Assembly: GCA_014237955.1 (NCBI GenBank)
Contig: JABABY010000001.1
Span: 1 to 47,162 of the forward strand
DNA length: 47,162 bases
Origin: Planctomycetota bacterium
GTDB taxonomy: Bacteria; Planctomycetota; Planctomycetia; Pirellulales; UBA7805
Reading direction: 5' to 3'
Part shown: one piece after another, positions 9,084 through 16,812 of the stretch
Layout of the letters: each line of letters starts with the position of its first letter
Position numbering within the stretch: the stretch's first letter is position 1
Made by a program: the position numbers and the translations under genes
The notes under the pieces: generated by a model
Database searches by the model: none
Told to the model about the DNA's origin: nothing
The model's input: the letters and a program-made list of their open reading frames with translations, nothing else

Positions 9084-9427
9084 CCACTTGCTTCCTTGCT
9101 CATCGATGCGGCAAAGGACCACACAGATACTCGTCTTCATCCTCGAACAGCGCGAAAAAAAACAACACTTCGAGTACCCGTGTATGATCCGCCAAGCAAT
9201 CGTTCAATGGACCGCCGCCGCTAGCACACCCAACGTTTTCTTCGGCAATTTTGGCGATCTTTCTACAGCTTGAATCGCACAGTTGATCGCTCCGGTCATT
9301 CGGATTGGCTGATGTCCTTGCTAGCGGCGGCGCAGACTGGTGCTCTTTTTTTGATCGACCCTCTGGACCAAAGCAAACATTCGTCACTTTGACCATGCTA
9401 GCCGTGCCATCAATCGGTCGATGTCTT
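9084..9427. other. Gene-free spacer between nhaC-like gene and secretin
   Basis: This 344-base stretch holds no coding frame I can support. A minus-strand frame spanning 9100-9717 is mostly a shadow of the antiporter gene. The spacer contains a 120-base inverted-repeat-bounded element (listed separately) and an A-run at about 9154-9162, which is a T-run for leftward transcripts. It probably includes the end of the antiporter transcript and the promoter of the secretin gene. Confidence 0.5.
9213..9332. repeat. Inverted-repeat-bounded element of about 120 bp
   Basis: A perfect 14-base inverted repeat, CGCCGCCGCTAGCA at 9213-9226 and TGCTAGCGGCGGCG at 9319-9332, brackets 92 bases. A second inverted pair lies inside, GCGATC at 9254-9259 and GATCGC at 9285-9290, so the whole could fold into a nested hairpin. 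A run of T follows on the plus strand at about 9346-9352. It may be a structured RNA, a transcript end, or a small non-autonomous mobile element. I see no clear target-site duplication. Confidence 0.6.
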
Positions 9428-11032
9428 TCACACCACTGGAGAATCTTCTTCAGTCCGACGGCCGAGACACCAAAGAAAACTGAATAATAACAGTGCCGAA
9501 GCGGGCAAACAGATCCAGACAGAAATACCAAAACCGACCGGAATGGTACCGGCAAGGATCGAGACAGCCCCCACAACCAGCGCATAGGGCATTTGAGTCC
9601 AAACGTGCGCCATATGATTACAACCACTGGCACGACTCGAGAGGATCGTGGTGTCTGAAATAGGCGAACAATGATCCCCAAAAATGGATCCTGCCAAAAC
9701 AGCTCCGATCGAAGCAATAAAGATCGGGTTGTGGACCATCTCCTCGCCGCTAGGGTCGATCAATTGCCACGTCACCCGGATTACCAATGGCGTGAGAAGG
9801 CTCATCGTGCCCCAACTGGTCCCCGTGCAATAGGACACAACTGCGGAAAGCAGAAATACAAGTGTGGGCATCCATTCCGGTGAAACCGCGTCTCCCAACA
9901 GGCCTGCAAGATAGACTGCCGTACCGAGTCGACCAGCCGGGTCGGTGGACTCGCTCGAGGCAGAAAGTTCGGCCAGCGTCCAGGCCAACCACAACACCAC
10001 CAACGCCGGAAACATCTGCCAAGCTCCTCGCACGGCGGCTTGAAAAATGCCCGCTAATGATCCTCGTTGTTCCAGCCCAGTTAACAACATGGCCGTCAGA
10101 CAGCCCGCCAGCGAGGCCCATACGAGGGCACTGTAGGCATCCGCACTACCAATGATTTGCCACAGACTTGTTCCCCCAGACCCATCTGGCAATCCGGTTA
10201 GAACTAAAGATGCAACAAGTACGATGGTGAGAACCACGATGGGAACCAATGCCAGATGAACACGACCGCCTGAAGCCAATTCTCTTCGAGCAGACGTTTT
10301 ACAATGATCCATTTCATTTTCTATAAAGTTGTCGGCTGCCTGCTTCTCAGCCTTTCGCATGGGACCAAAATCTCGACCCGTACAAGCGACCATTCCCACC
10401 AACATTAGTGCTAGAAGTGGATAAAACCGGTACACAATGGTTTCAATAAAAATAGAAAAGCCGAGGCCTTGGTTGGTCGGGATGTCAATACCGGCGAGAC
10501 CGGTACTAATAAAATCCACTTCTCCGGCCACCCAAGTTGATACGATTGCAATACCCGCCACTGGGGCCGCTGTGGAATCGACAATGTAGGCCAATTTTTC
10601 TCGCGAGATTTTTAAGCGATCGGTCACCGGACGAAAAGTCGTTCCGAGTAACAATGTATTGGCGTAGTCGTCAAAAAAGATAATCAGCCCCATCAACCAT
10701 GTAATAGCCTGTCCTCGGCGCCGATTCGTGGCAAACGGACGAAGCAGATCAACCAGACCGCGCATCCCACCACTATGATGGATGATGCCAACCATCGCAC
10801 CCATCAACAGGGTAAAGGCAAAGACTCGCAAATGATCGGAGCTACAGAGCGACGAGACAAGATCGGTGGTAATACACCGCACTACGGCAGCAAATGGGTT
10901 TCCGTCGGTGAGCACCAATGCTGCCGCAAAGACCCCCATCAGCAACGAGGGAATAACCCGCCGGGTTAACATTGCCAAAAGAATAGCCAACAACGGCGGA
11001 AGAACGCTCCATATTCCGTAATGATCTCCCAT
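9428..11032 (-). CDS. nhaC: NhaC-family Na+/H+ antiporter-like membrane protein
   Basis: A 534-residue polytopic membrane protein with about eleven to twelve hydrophobic segments. Diagnostic stretches of the NhaC family are present: FDDYANTLLLGTTFRPVTD in the first half, and TGTSWGTMSLLTPL and GDHCSPISDTTILSSRASGC followed by HVWTQMPYAL in the second. Such proteins exchange sodium for protons, though members can also swap organic acids or amino acids, so the exact substrate is open. The ATG at 11032 is preceded by AAGGGTCG, a reasonable ribosome site. It starts 26 bases after coaD on the same strand and may be co-transcribed with it. The hydrophilic loop at about 222-250 is the only long one. 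Confidence 0.9.
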   Translation of the reverse strand: MGDHYGIWSVLPPLLAILLAMLTRRVIPSLLMGVFAAALVLTDGNPFAAVVRCITTDLVSSLCSSDHLRVFAFTLLMGAMVGIIHHSGGMRGLVDLLRPFATNRRRGQAITWLMGLIIFFDDYANTLLLGTTFRPVTDRLKISREKLAYIVDSTAAPVAGIAIVSTWVAGEVDFISTGLAGIDIPTNQGLGFSIFIETIVYRFYPLLALMLVGMVACTGRDFGPMRKAEKQAADNFIENEMDHCKTSARRELASGGRVHLALVPIVVLTIVLVASLVLTGLPDGSGGTSLWQIIGSADAYSALVWASLAGCLTAMLLTGLEQRGSLAGIFQAAVRGAWQMFPALVVLWLAWTLAELSASSESTDPAGRLGTAVYLAGLLGDAVSPEWMPTLVFLLSAVVSYCTGTSWGTMSLLTPLVIRVTWQLIDPSGEEMVHNPIFIASIGAVLAGSIFGDHCSPISDTTILSSRASGCNHMAHVWTQMPYALVVGAVSILAGTIPVGFGISVWICLPASALLLFSFLWCLGRRTEEDSPVV

Positions 11033-11058
11033 CGACCCTTACCGCGCTGATCTTGGAA

Positions 11059-11571
11059 CTACGACTCATCCTGTTCCCTAAGTCGCTCACGAAGTGCCGT
11101 GGCCACCATGTCGGGTACAAACCGGCGAAGTTCGTCTTCACCCGCCAGACTCGCAATTTGCTTGATCAAAGAACTGGAAATATGTGAGTATTCCTCACCA
11201 GCCATCAGAAACACTGTCTCAATATCGGGAGCCAACTTGTGATTGGCGAGCGACATCGTGAACTCCGCCTCCATATCGGAGAGCGACCGAACTCCACGCA
11301 CCATAACCCGCGATTGGCAGTCGCTTACAAAATCGACTGCCAGACCATCAAAGGAACGGATTTCAATATTTTTCAGATTCGCCGTGGACTGACGAACGAG
11401 TTCCATCCGCTCGTCAACGGTGAACAGGGACTGTTTGTCAATATTGACTCCAATACCAATCACGAGCCGACCCACCAGACGGCTGCAACGCTCGATCACA
11501 TTCAGGTGCCCCAAGGTAATAGGGTCGAATGATCCCGTGTAAACAGCTATGTGCATATCGGATTGTGGCAT
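11059..11571 (-). CDS. coaD: Pantetheine-phosphate adenylyltransferase
   Basis: A 170-residue protein of usual family length (about 160). It joins ATP and 4'-phosphopantetheine to make dephospho-CoA, the fourth step of CoA synthesis, in the cytoplasm. YTGSFDPITLGHLNVIERC holds the nucleotidyltransferase (T/H)xGH signature; VRGVRSLSDMEAEFTMSLAN binds pantetheine; ISSSLIKQIA is the C-terminal motif. The start could be ATG 11571 or ATG 11556, giving MHIAVYTGSFDP; neither has a clear ribosome site, and the shorter one fits the family better. Identity is secure. Confidence 0.95.
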   Translation of the reverse strand: MPQSDMHIAVYTGSFDPITLGHLNVIERCSRLVGRLVIGIGVNIDKQSLFTVDERMELVRQSTANLKNIEIRSFDGLAVDFVSDCQSRVMVRGVRSLSDMEAEFTMSLANHKLAPDIETVFLMAGEEYSHISSSLIKQIASLAGEDELRRFVPDMVATALRERLREQDES

Positions 11572-11605
11572 AGTCTGTTTAATCTATCGGTAATGGCATA
11601 TGTCT

Positions 11606-11845
11606 TCAACCAACCGTACAAACCTCCTCTGTCTGTACTGAGATACAGGACACAAAACCCAAACCGTCCTGAAACTTGGTAAAGACAACCGGGAAGAAAC
11701 AATGAGGTTCCATGAAAATACCACGCCATTTTGGCGCCGAATCAATACCCTTGAGATTGCCAACCGGTCGGCCAGGCCGCTGCAAACGACCGTCGCCTAC
11801 GGATTGATCCTGCCACATTGCACTAAATCTGGCGGGATCTGTCAT
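11606..11845 (-). CDS. Possible small protein of unknown function, 79 aa
   Basis: An open frame on the same strand as coaD, ending 34 bases before it. An in-frame stop lies just upstream, so ATG 11845 is the only full-length start; no Shine-Dalgarno is evident. Codon choice looks similar to that of neighbouring genes, but I recognise no domain, signal peptide or membrane segment. It could be a lineage-specific small gene or a chance frame in the coaD leader. Confidence 0.3.
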   Translation of the reverse strand: MTDPARFSAMWQDQSVGDGRLQRPGRPVGNLKGIDSAPKWRGIFMEPHCFFPVVFTKFQDGLGFVSCISVQTEEVCTVG

Positions 11846-12015
11846 CGCGTTGCATGTGGGTATCTATCCTGAGAACGGAGACTTAGGGAAATTCTGGTCA
11901 TTCTGATGGCGATGCAGATACTTGCTTTACCCTGGTATTACGTTTGATTTGGCTTTGATTATACTTGGAACCTCACACTCGTACTTAAACCCCACCCTCG
12001 CAGTTGGCAACGATC
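11846..12015. promoter_or_regulatory. Divergent upstream region; possible -10 box for the small membrane protein gene
   Basis: TATACT at 11960-11965 matches a sigma-70 -10 box at five of six positions, about 50 bases before the ATG at 12016. The matching -35 is poor (TTACGT with a 16-base spacer), so the promoter call is weak. Confidence 0.3.
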
Positions 12016-12198
12016 ATGTTGAAGGCGATCTGTTTCTCCGGAATAATTTTTGGAGCAATCTGCCTCCTTGTATTTGGATTTGATTTGGCCCTTCAATTTC
12101 CCTTTGGACGACCAAGCCCAACGCTTGATATTGGCTTTATCCTTGTGGCACTGATCCTGATATACCTAGGATGGTCCGCCAAAAAAGATGTGGTCTAA
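12016..12198 (+). CDS. Small two-helix membrane protein of unknown function
   Basis: A 60-residue protein from ATG 12016; an in-frame TTG at 12004 would add four residues. Two hydrophobic segments, about 5-24 and 38-54, flank a short loop FPFGRPSP, and the tail is SAKKDVV, predicted cytoplasmic. The look (a helix, a Phe/Gly loop, LDIGFILVALILIYLGW) resembles small planctomycete membrane proteins I have seen, but I cannot name a function. It precedes another small exported or anchored protein on the same strand, with a 227-base gap. Confidence 0.6.
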   Translation: MLKAICFSGIIFGAICLLVFGFDLALQFPFGRPSPTLDIGFILVALILIYLGWSAKKDVV

Positions 12199-12425
12199 AT
12201 CGAGCCACTTTCTATTTGCAACGCCTAAAAATAGGACGGTCTGAGTTTTCGACCATCTTCTCGAACTGTTTCAGAGAACAATGTAATTAAGTCGGGAAAA
12301 TCAATTTTTCAATGGCCACATTGTTATCTGGGCTCTGATACATGGAGAGTGGACCCTTTGGCATTAACCGCTACAATTCGTGTAGGAACAGCGTCTACTC
12401 AAAACAATATAAAGGAAGGTGGAGT

Positions 12426-12995
12426 ATGATTCACCCGAACCTTCGCAACTGTTTGTTTTTTACAGGCCTTTGCACAGGTGTGGCTATAGCCGGATTTTCT
12501 TTTTGGTTTTCCATGTCTCTCCGCGATGGAAGCTCTGTTGGGAATAGCACCCACTTTATCGGCGTCCAGGCTACCGCAACTGCCAGGAATGATTCCTTCA
12601 GTGCAGCGACCGGATCCATCGATGAGAACGTTGAGGGATTGTTTTTGCTCGACCCGCTAACGGGCCAACTCTCCTGCTATATTTTAAATCCCTATAAACT
12701 GGCATTCACCATGGTATACCGATACAACAAGGTCCTGGAAGACCTTGGCATGCAAAAAGAAAAGGGGGCCCGCCTGCTGCTACTGACAGGATTGGTGGAT
12801 TACAAATTGAAATCGGGAACAGAAAAACCCTCCCAAGCGGTCGCCTATGTCGTGGACTCTGCGAGTGGGAATTTTGCAGCCTATGCCGTTCCCTGGAAGA
12901 AAAGTATCATCACCACCTCACAAAAAAAGCCACACATCGGCTCGCTTCGCCTGCTCCACAAAGGACAATCGAGAAACATCGAGTTGCGACAGTAA
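12426..12995 (+). CDS. Membrane-anchored or exported protein of unknown function, 189 aa
   Basis: ATG 12426 is preceded by the strong ribosome site AAGGAAGGTGGAG, which decides the start against an upstream in-frame ATG at 12342. Residues about 8-31 form one hydrophobic segment (signal anchor). The remainder looks like a compact alpha/beta domain: GLFLLDPLTGQLSCYILNP, then a helix ending in LEDLGMQKEKGARLLLLTG, a strand VAYVVDSASGNFAAYAVPW and a basic C-terminus. The alternating strand pattern around DPLTGQL and DSASGNF suggests two related beta hairpins. I do not recognise the family; it is probably planctomycete-restricted. Confidence 0.7.
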   Translation: MIHPNLRNCLFFTGLCTGVAIAGFSFWFSMSLRDGSSVGNSTHFIGVQATATARNDSFSAATGSIDENVEGLFLLDPLTGQLSCYILNPYKLAFTMVYRYNKVLEDLGMQKEKGARLLLLTGLVDYKLKSGTEKPSQAVAYVVDSASGNFAAYAVPWKKSIITTSQKKPHIGSLRLLHKGQSRNIELRQ

Positions 12996-13073
12996 GAAAC
13001 TCTCCCGGTTTTAGCACTCTCAATGGAACTGGGCCGCAAGCTTAATAGATAGAGGCTGCGCAATGGCAGTCTC

Positions 13074-14594
13074 TCAGCGCTCCGTCACCGATGCTCTAAT
13101 CGCAGCCGTCAATCCAGCCGTGGTGTAATCCTCGGCCTCAACGGCCGGATTGTAACCACATTCTTCCAACACTTTGGAAGTGACCGGACTAATGCTCGCG
13201 AGGCGGACCTTGCGTAATTCCTCGCCAAACAGACTCACCAATGAACGGGCAATCGACGAACTCGTTACCGTCATCCAGTCGATTTGGTCCTCGGCAACTG
13301 CTGACGCCACGGTCGGATCCGGCGTAAGAACATCACGACTCTCGTAGAGAACAATTTGATTGATCTTTCCGCCAGCAGCAGACAATTGCTCTGCCAATAT
13401 TTCCCGCCCCCGACTCGCCCTTGCGATGAGAAATCGCTGACCTTTTGCTTTGCGTGCAAGTTTTTCGGCCAATGCTTCTGCACGGTACTCTGTGGGTATG
13501 ATATCGGCTGAAAGGTGGTATTTTGAAAGGGCTTCGGCTGTACTCGGTCCGATTGCTGCCAGACGGATTTTCCCAAGCCTCCGCAGGTCTCCATGCGAAA
13601 GACAAAGCCGGTCCAAAAGAGCCCGGACACCATTGGCACTCGAAAAGACCAACCAATCATACTCCTCAAGAGACTCAAGTGCCGCATCGACAGGAGCCCA
13701 GTCCCGCGGTGGCACGATCTCGATGGCAGGCTGTACAAGGCAGCCAGCACCAAGTTCGGTAAGGGATCGACACATCTCATAGGATTGGTGGTGAGGACGG
13801 GTGATTAGAACTGTCTGACCAATCAACGGTTTTCGTTCAAACCACGATACCGCTGGAGCCGCAACAGAAGTATTACCAATAACAATCACGGCAGGTGGTC
13901 GCATCTGCCGACTGGCCAATTCTTCCGCAACCGATTCAAGCCGACAAGAGATAACTTGTTGATCATTCCAGGAACAACGATGGACAATTGTTGCCATTAC
14001 TTTTCGATCACGACCTGCTTCCATCAGTTTTTGTGTCCATTGGGGTGCGGTAGTAACACCCATATAGAAAATCAGGGTGCCTGGAAAAGCTGCCAACGCA
14101 GCGTAGTCCAATTTTGAGTCCTCACCGCTGTCTTTTTCCTGTCCGGTCACCATCGCCACCGCTGAGGCATGGTCGCGGTTTGTGACAGAAATACCAGCGT
14201 AACTGGGGGCGGCAAACGAGGCTGTGATGCCGGGTACAATTTCCCAGGGCACACCCGCTGTATCGAGTGCATCCGTTTCCTCCGCAACGCGAGCAAAAAC
14301 CGCCGGATCCCCCCCTTTAAGGCGTACAACTATTTTTCCGGCTACAGCGAGATCAATCATTTTTTGATTGATTTCTTCTTGAGATAATAATCGGCCCTTT
14401 CCGTGACGACCCAAACAGATTGTGTCCGTATCTTCACGAACAAATTGAAGAATCAGCGGATTGACAAGAAAGTCATAAAGCACAACGTCCGCACAGCTGA
14501 GCAATTCACCACCGCGCATTGTGATGAGGCCCGGATCTCCGGGACCTGCACCCACAAGATAAACGCAACCAACACCCGTGTTATTCTCTGACAC
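13074..14594 (-). CDS. cobA-hemD: Fused uroporphyrinogen-III C-methyltransferase / uroporphyrinogen-III synthase
   Basis: A 506-residue fusion. Residues about 8-250 are the SAM-dependent methyltransferase CobA/SUMT: VYLVGAGPGDPGLITMRG, VRLKGGDPAVFAR, VPGITASFAAPSYAGI and PPAVIVIGN are all standard. It turns uroporphyrinogen III into precorrin-2, toward siroheme and cobalamin. Residues about 260-506 are HemD, which cyclises hydroxymethylbilane to uroporphyrinogen III: TVLITRPHHQSYEM, VFSSANGVRALLDRL, AAIGPSTAEAL and MTVTSSSIARSLVSLF. The two activities are consecutive, so fusion channels substrate at the branch point between heme and siroheme. The start is GTG 14594. It is divergent from the TPR gene and converges on the unknown gene ending at 12995. 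Confidence 0.95.
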   Translation of the reverse strand: MSENNTGVGCVYLVGAGPGDPGLITMRGGELLSCADVVLYDFLVNPLILQFVREDTDTICLGRHGKGRLLSQEEINQKMIDLAVAGKIVVRLKGGDPAVFARVAEETDALDTAGVPWEIVPGITASFAAPSYAGISVTNRDHASAVAMVTGQEKDSGEDSKLDYAALAAFPGTLIFYMGVTTAPQWTQKLMEAGRDRKVMATIVHRCSWNDQQVISCRLESVAEELASRQMRPPAVIVIGNTSVAAPAVSWFERKPLIGQTVLITRPHHQSYEMCRSLTELGAGCLVQPAIEIVPPRDWAPVDAALESLEEYDWLVFSSANGVRALLDRLCLSHGDLRRLGKIRLAAIGPSTAEALSKYHLSADIIPTEYRAEALAEKLARKAKGQRFLIARASRGREILAEQLSAAGGKINQIVLYESRDVLTPDPTVASAVAEDQIDWMTVTSSSIARSLVSLFGEELRKVRLASISPVTSKVLEECGYNPAVEAEDYTTAGLTAAIRASVTER

Positions 14595-14623
14595 CTTTTC
14601 GGCACACTCCCGATGTTGTTGTT

Positions 14624-14652
14624 TTGAGCTATGATCCTGCTAGAATTATAAA
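14624..14652 (+). promoter_or_regulatory. Candidate sigma-70 promoter of the TPR-protein gene
   Basis: TTGAGC (14624-14629), a 17-base spacer, then TATAAA (14647-14652), which matches the -10 consensus at five of six positions. It lies about 73 bases before the ATG at 14726, in the 131-base divergent spacer. Not experimentally known. Confidence 0.5.
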
Positions 14653-14725
14653 GTTTCCGGGCGCAATTATCAGACCGCCCCTTTAAATATCGGATATACC
14701 TCGAAATGCCTCCCAGGGCCAAGCA

Positions 14726-16195
14726 ATGGCTGAAAAAGATAACGCCGAGAAAAAGAATGGCGAAACAGGGCCGGAGGCATCCGAAAAGGACAATGCACTG
14801 GTGCTAAAACCAGTCTCTCCGGTCCAGCGTAAGCGACTGCAAAAATGCTTCGAACACGGAAGTATGCTCTCGGCAAAAGGCGAGTTTGATTACGCCGACC
14901 AGATGTTTCGTCAGTGTGTCGGCGGTGATCCTGGCAATCTAATTTACACGCAGAATCTTCTGACTAATCTGAAGAAAAAATACAACAATAACAAAAAGGG
15001 CGGTAAGCTTTCAGGCATTAGAGGTGCAAAAGCGAAAGCGGGAATAAAAAAGGCTCAGCGCAAAAAGGACTGGGCTGGTGTCATCAAGTCGGGTCTGGAA
15101 TATCTGCATCACAACCCTTGGGATAGTTCCACTCTCACCGATATGGCCAAGGCCTGTTCGGAACTGGAAATAGCGGATTGTCAAATCGAATATTTGAAGA
15201 TGGCGATCGAGGGAAATCCCAAAGATATGGCGCTCAATCGCGTGGCTGCCGATGGGTTTGCCAATATTGCTCAGTTTGATGAGGCGCTTTCCTGCTTGGA
15301 ACGCATTTTGGCACAAAACCCGAATGATCAGGATCTGGCCCGGGAAATCAATCAACTCACCGTCAACAAAACCATTCATAAAGGTGGCTATGAACAGGCG
15401 GAATCATCTTTGGATGTAAGCGTCGAGAAACAAGCCAAAAATAAGTTGACCGGCGGGGCCATGGAATTAACTGAGGAGCAGAGGTTGCGTCGTGAAATCC
15501 GGCGGCATCCAGAAGAGGTAACCAATTACATTAATTTATCCAATTACTTTTTCAAACTGGAGGATTTTGAGGCCGCTGAACAAGTGATGGGTGATGGTGT
15601 GGATGCAAGCGGGGCTATTCGGGCTACCGAAGAGTTGGAAGACATTCAATTGTATCGCACCCGACTGGAGATTCTGCGGGCAAAAAAACGTGCGGTCTCA
15701 ACAAAACGGGCTGAGGACATCGACTTATACAAACGAATGAAGGACGAACTCAATAAACGCGAATTGGCCGTGTATGCAGCGCGTTCCGACCGCTATCCCA
15801 GCAACACAAAAATAAAATTTGATTTAGGAATTCGCCTTAAGAGGGCCGGTAATTATGAGCAGGCAATTAAAGAATTCCAACAGGCCCGTAATGATGTCGA
15901 CCGAGCCGCCTCAGCCAGCTTAGAAACTGGCGAATGCTTCCAGCAAATCAAACAATACCGATTAGCGATGACTGCTTATGAGGAATCCATCAAAAAGTGT
16001 ACTGCATCTGATGGAGAGGTGAAAAAGTTGGCACTTTACCGCGCTGGCTGGCTGAGCGAAAAGTTGCAGGAGTATCTAAACGCAGAAAAGTATTTTTCGC
16101 AACTTGCGGGCATCGACTTCGGCTTCCGGGATGTTGCCGAAATGCTCAATCAGGTCTCGAAAAAAACGGCTCGGGACGAGTCCTCAGGGGAATAG
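14726..16195 (+). CDS. TPR-repeat protein of unknown function
   Basis: A 489-residue soluble protein with no signal peptide or membrane segment. The start ATG 14726 has AGGG nine bases upstream. The first 30 residues are charged and low in complexity; a basic linker (about 87-115, KKKYNNNKKGGKL and following) separates a first TPR-like pair from the rest. Further repeats are visible, such as FDEALSCLERILAQNPNDQDL, FEAAEQVMGDGVD, YEQAIKEFQQARND and YRLAMTAYEESIK. TPR arrays hold protein partners together. It is followed 282 bases later by rpsT, and the basic linker would suit RNA or ribosome contact, but this is only inference. The partner cannot be named from sequence. Confidence 0.85.
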   Translation: MAEKDNAEKKNGETGPEASEKDNALVLKPVSPVQRKRLQKCFEHGSMLSAKGEFDYADQMFRQCVGGDPGNLIYTQNLLTNLKKKYNNNKKGGKLSGIRGAKAKAGIKKAQRKKDWAGVIKSGLEYLHHNPWDSSTLTDMAKACSELEIADCQIEYLKMAIEGNPKDMALNRVAADGFANIAQFDEALSCLERILAQNPNDQDLAREINQLTVNKTIHKGGYEQAESSLDVSVEKQAKNKLTGGAMELTEEQRLRREIRRHPEEVTNYINLSNYFFKLEDFEAAEQVMGDGVDASGAIRATEELEDIQLYRTRLEILRAKKRAVSTKRAEDIDLYKRMKDELNKRELAVYAARSDRYPSNTKIKFDLGIRLKRAGNYEQAIKEFQQARNDVDRAASASLETGECFQQIKQYRLAMTAYEESIKKCTASDGEVKKLALYRAGWLSEKLQEYLNAEKYFSQLAGIDFGFRDVAEMLNQVSKKTARDESSGE

Positions 16196-16400
16196 CCAAC
16201 GATCCCGAAGAGGGGGAAGCGGTATGCGGCCCACAAGATCGCATTCTACGCCGTTGCATTTTGACGAAAAGCTTTCTCGGGGTTCTCTCTCCGTTTCGAT
16301 TTTTCCGGAATTTGATCCGCTCTCTGGTGCATGACTCCATAATTCCGTGGTGGGGCGACTGGACAGAACTATCCGAAAAGGTCATAAATGAGCGTTCCCT

Positions 16401-16426
16401 GTTGGAGTGTTACACCACTCTCCAAC
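16401..16426 (+). promoter_or_regulatory. Hairpin in the rpsT leader
   Basis: GTTGGAG at 16401-16407 pairs perfectly with CTCCAAC at 16420-16426 around a 12-base loop, 51 bases upstream of the rpsT start. It could end the upstream transcript (though no T-run follows) or act as a leader element. In E. coli, S20 regulates its own translation; here any such role is inference. Confidence 0.4.
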
Positions 16427-16477
16427 TGCAACTAACTATCGTTTTGCAGGCAAAACAAACTTCAGATTGAATCAATC

Positions 16478-16750
16478 ATGCCCAACAACAAAAGTGCGGA
16501 AAAACGTCTGCGACAAAACAAAAAACGCCGGCAACGCAATAAAGCCATTAAGACCTCAATGCGAGGCAATTTACGCAAGGTGAATATCGCAGTGGACGCT
16601 GGGGAAGTAGAGTCCGGTGAGTCGGCATTTCGCAATGTTGCCAGACAACTTGATCTAGTGGCATCTAAAAAGATAGTCCACCCAAACAAGGCCGCGCGTC
16701 TCAAATCACGGATGTCATCCAAGCTCAAGGCGTTGAAGGCGAGCAGCTGA
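16478..16750 (+). CDS. rpsT: Small ribosomal subunit protein S20
   Basis: A 90-residue, strongly basic protein of normal S20 length. It opens with MPNNKSAEKRLRQNKKRR and continues RNKAIKTSMRGNLRKV, with the conserved HPNKAARLKSRMSSKLKAL near the end. S20 binds 16S rRNA early in assembly of the small subunit. It stands alone after the TPR gene. A tandem repeat starts 11 bases past its stop codon. Confidence 0.96.
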   Translation: MPNNKSAEKRLRQNKKRRQRNKAIKTSMRGNLRKVNIAVDAGEVESGESAFRNVARQLDLVASKKIVHPNKAARLKSRMSSKLKALKASS

Positions 16751-16760
16751 GCGGCTCTTT

Positions 16761-16804
16761 TCTCCTGGTGACGGCATCTCCTGGTGACGGCATCTCCTGG
16801 TGAC
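16761..16804. repeat. Tandem 16-bp repeat, 2.75 copies
   Basis: TCTCCTGGTGACGGCA occurs at 16761-16776 and 16777-16792 without mismatch, then TCTCCTGGTGAC at 16793-16804. It fills most of the 62-base spacer between the convergent rpsT and mcsB genes. Copies have no strong internal hairpin. Such arrays vary in length by replication slippage. Confidence 0.85.
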
Positions 16805-16812
16805 AAAAGACG

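Noticed and set aside
9100..9717. Minus-strand open frame of 205 codons
   Set aside because: Most of it overlaps the NhaC-type gene in another frame, and the sequence lacks domain or helix patterns expected of a real protein.
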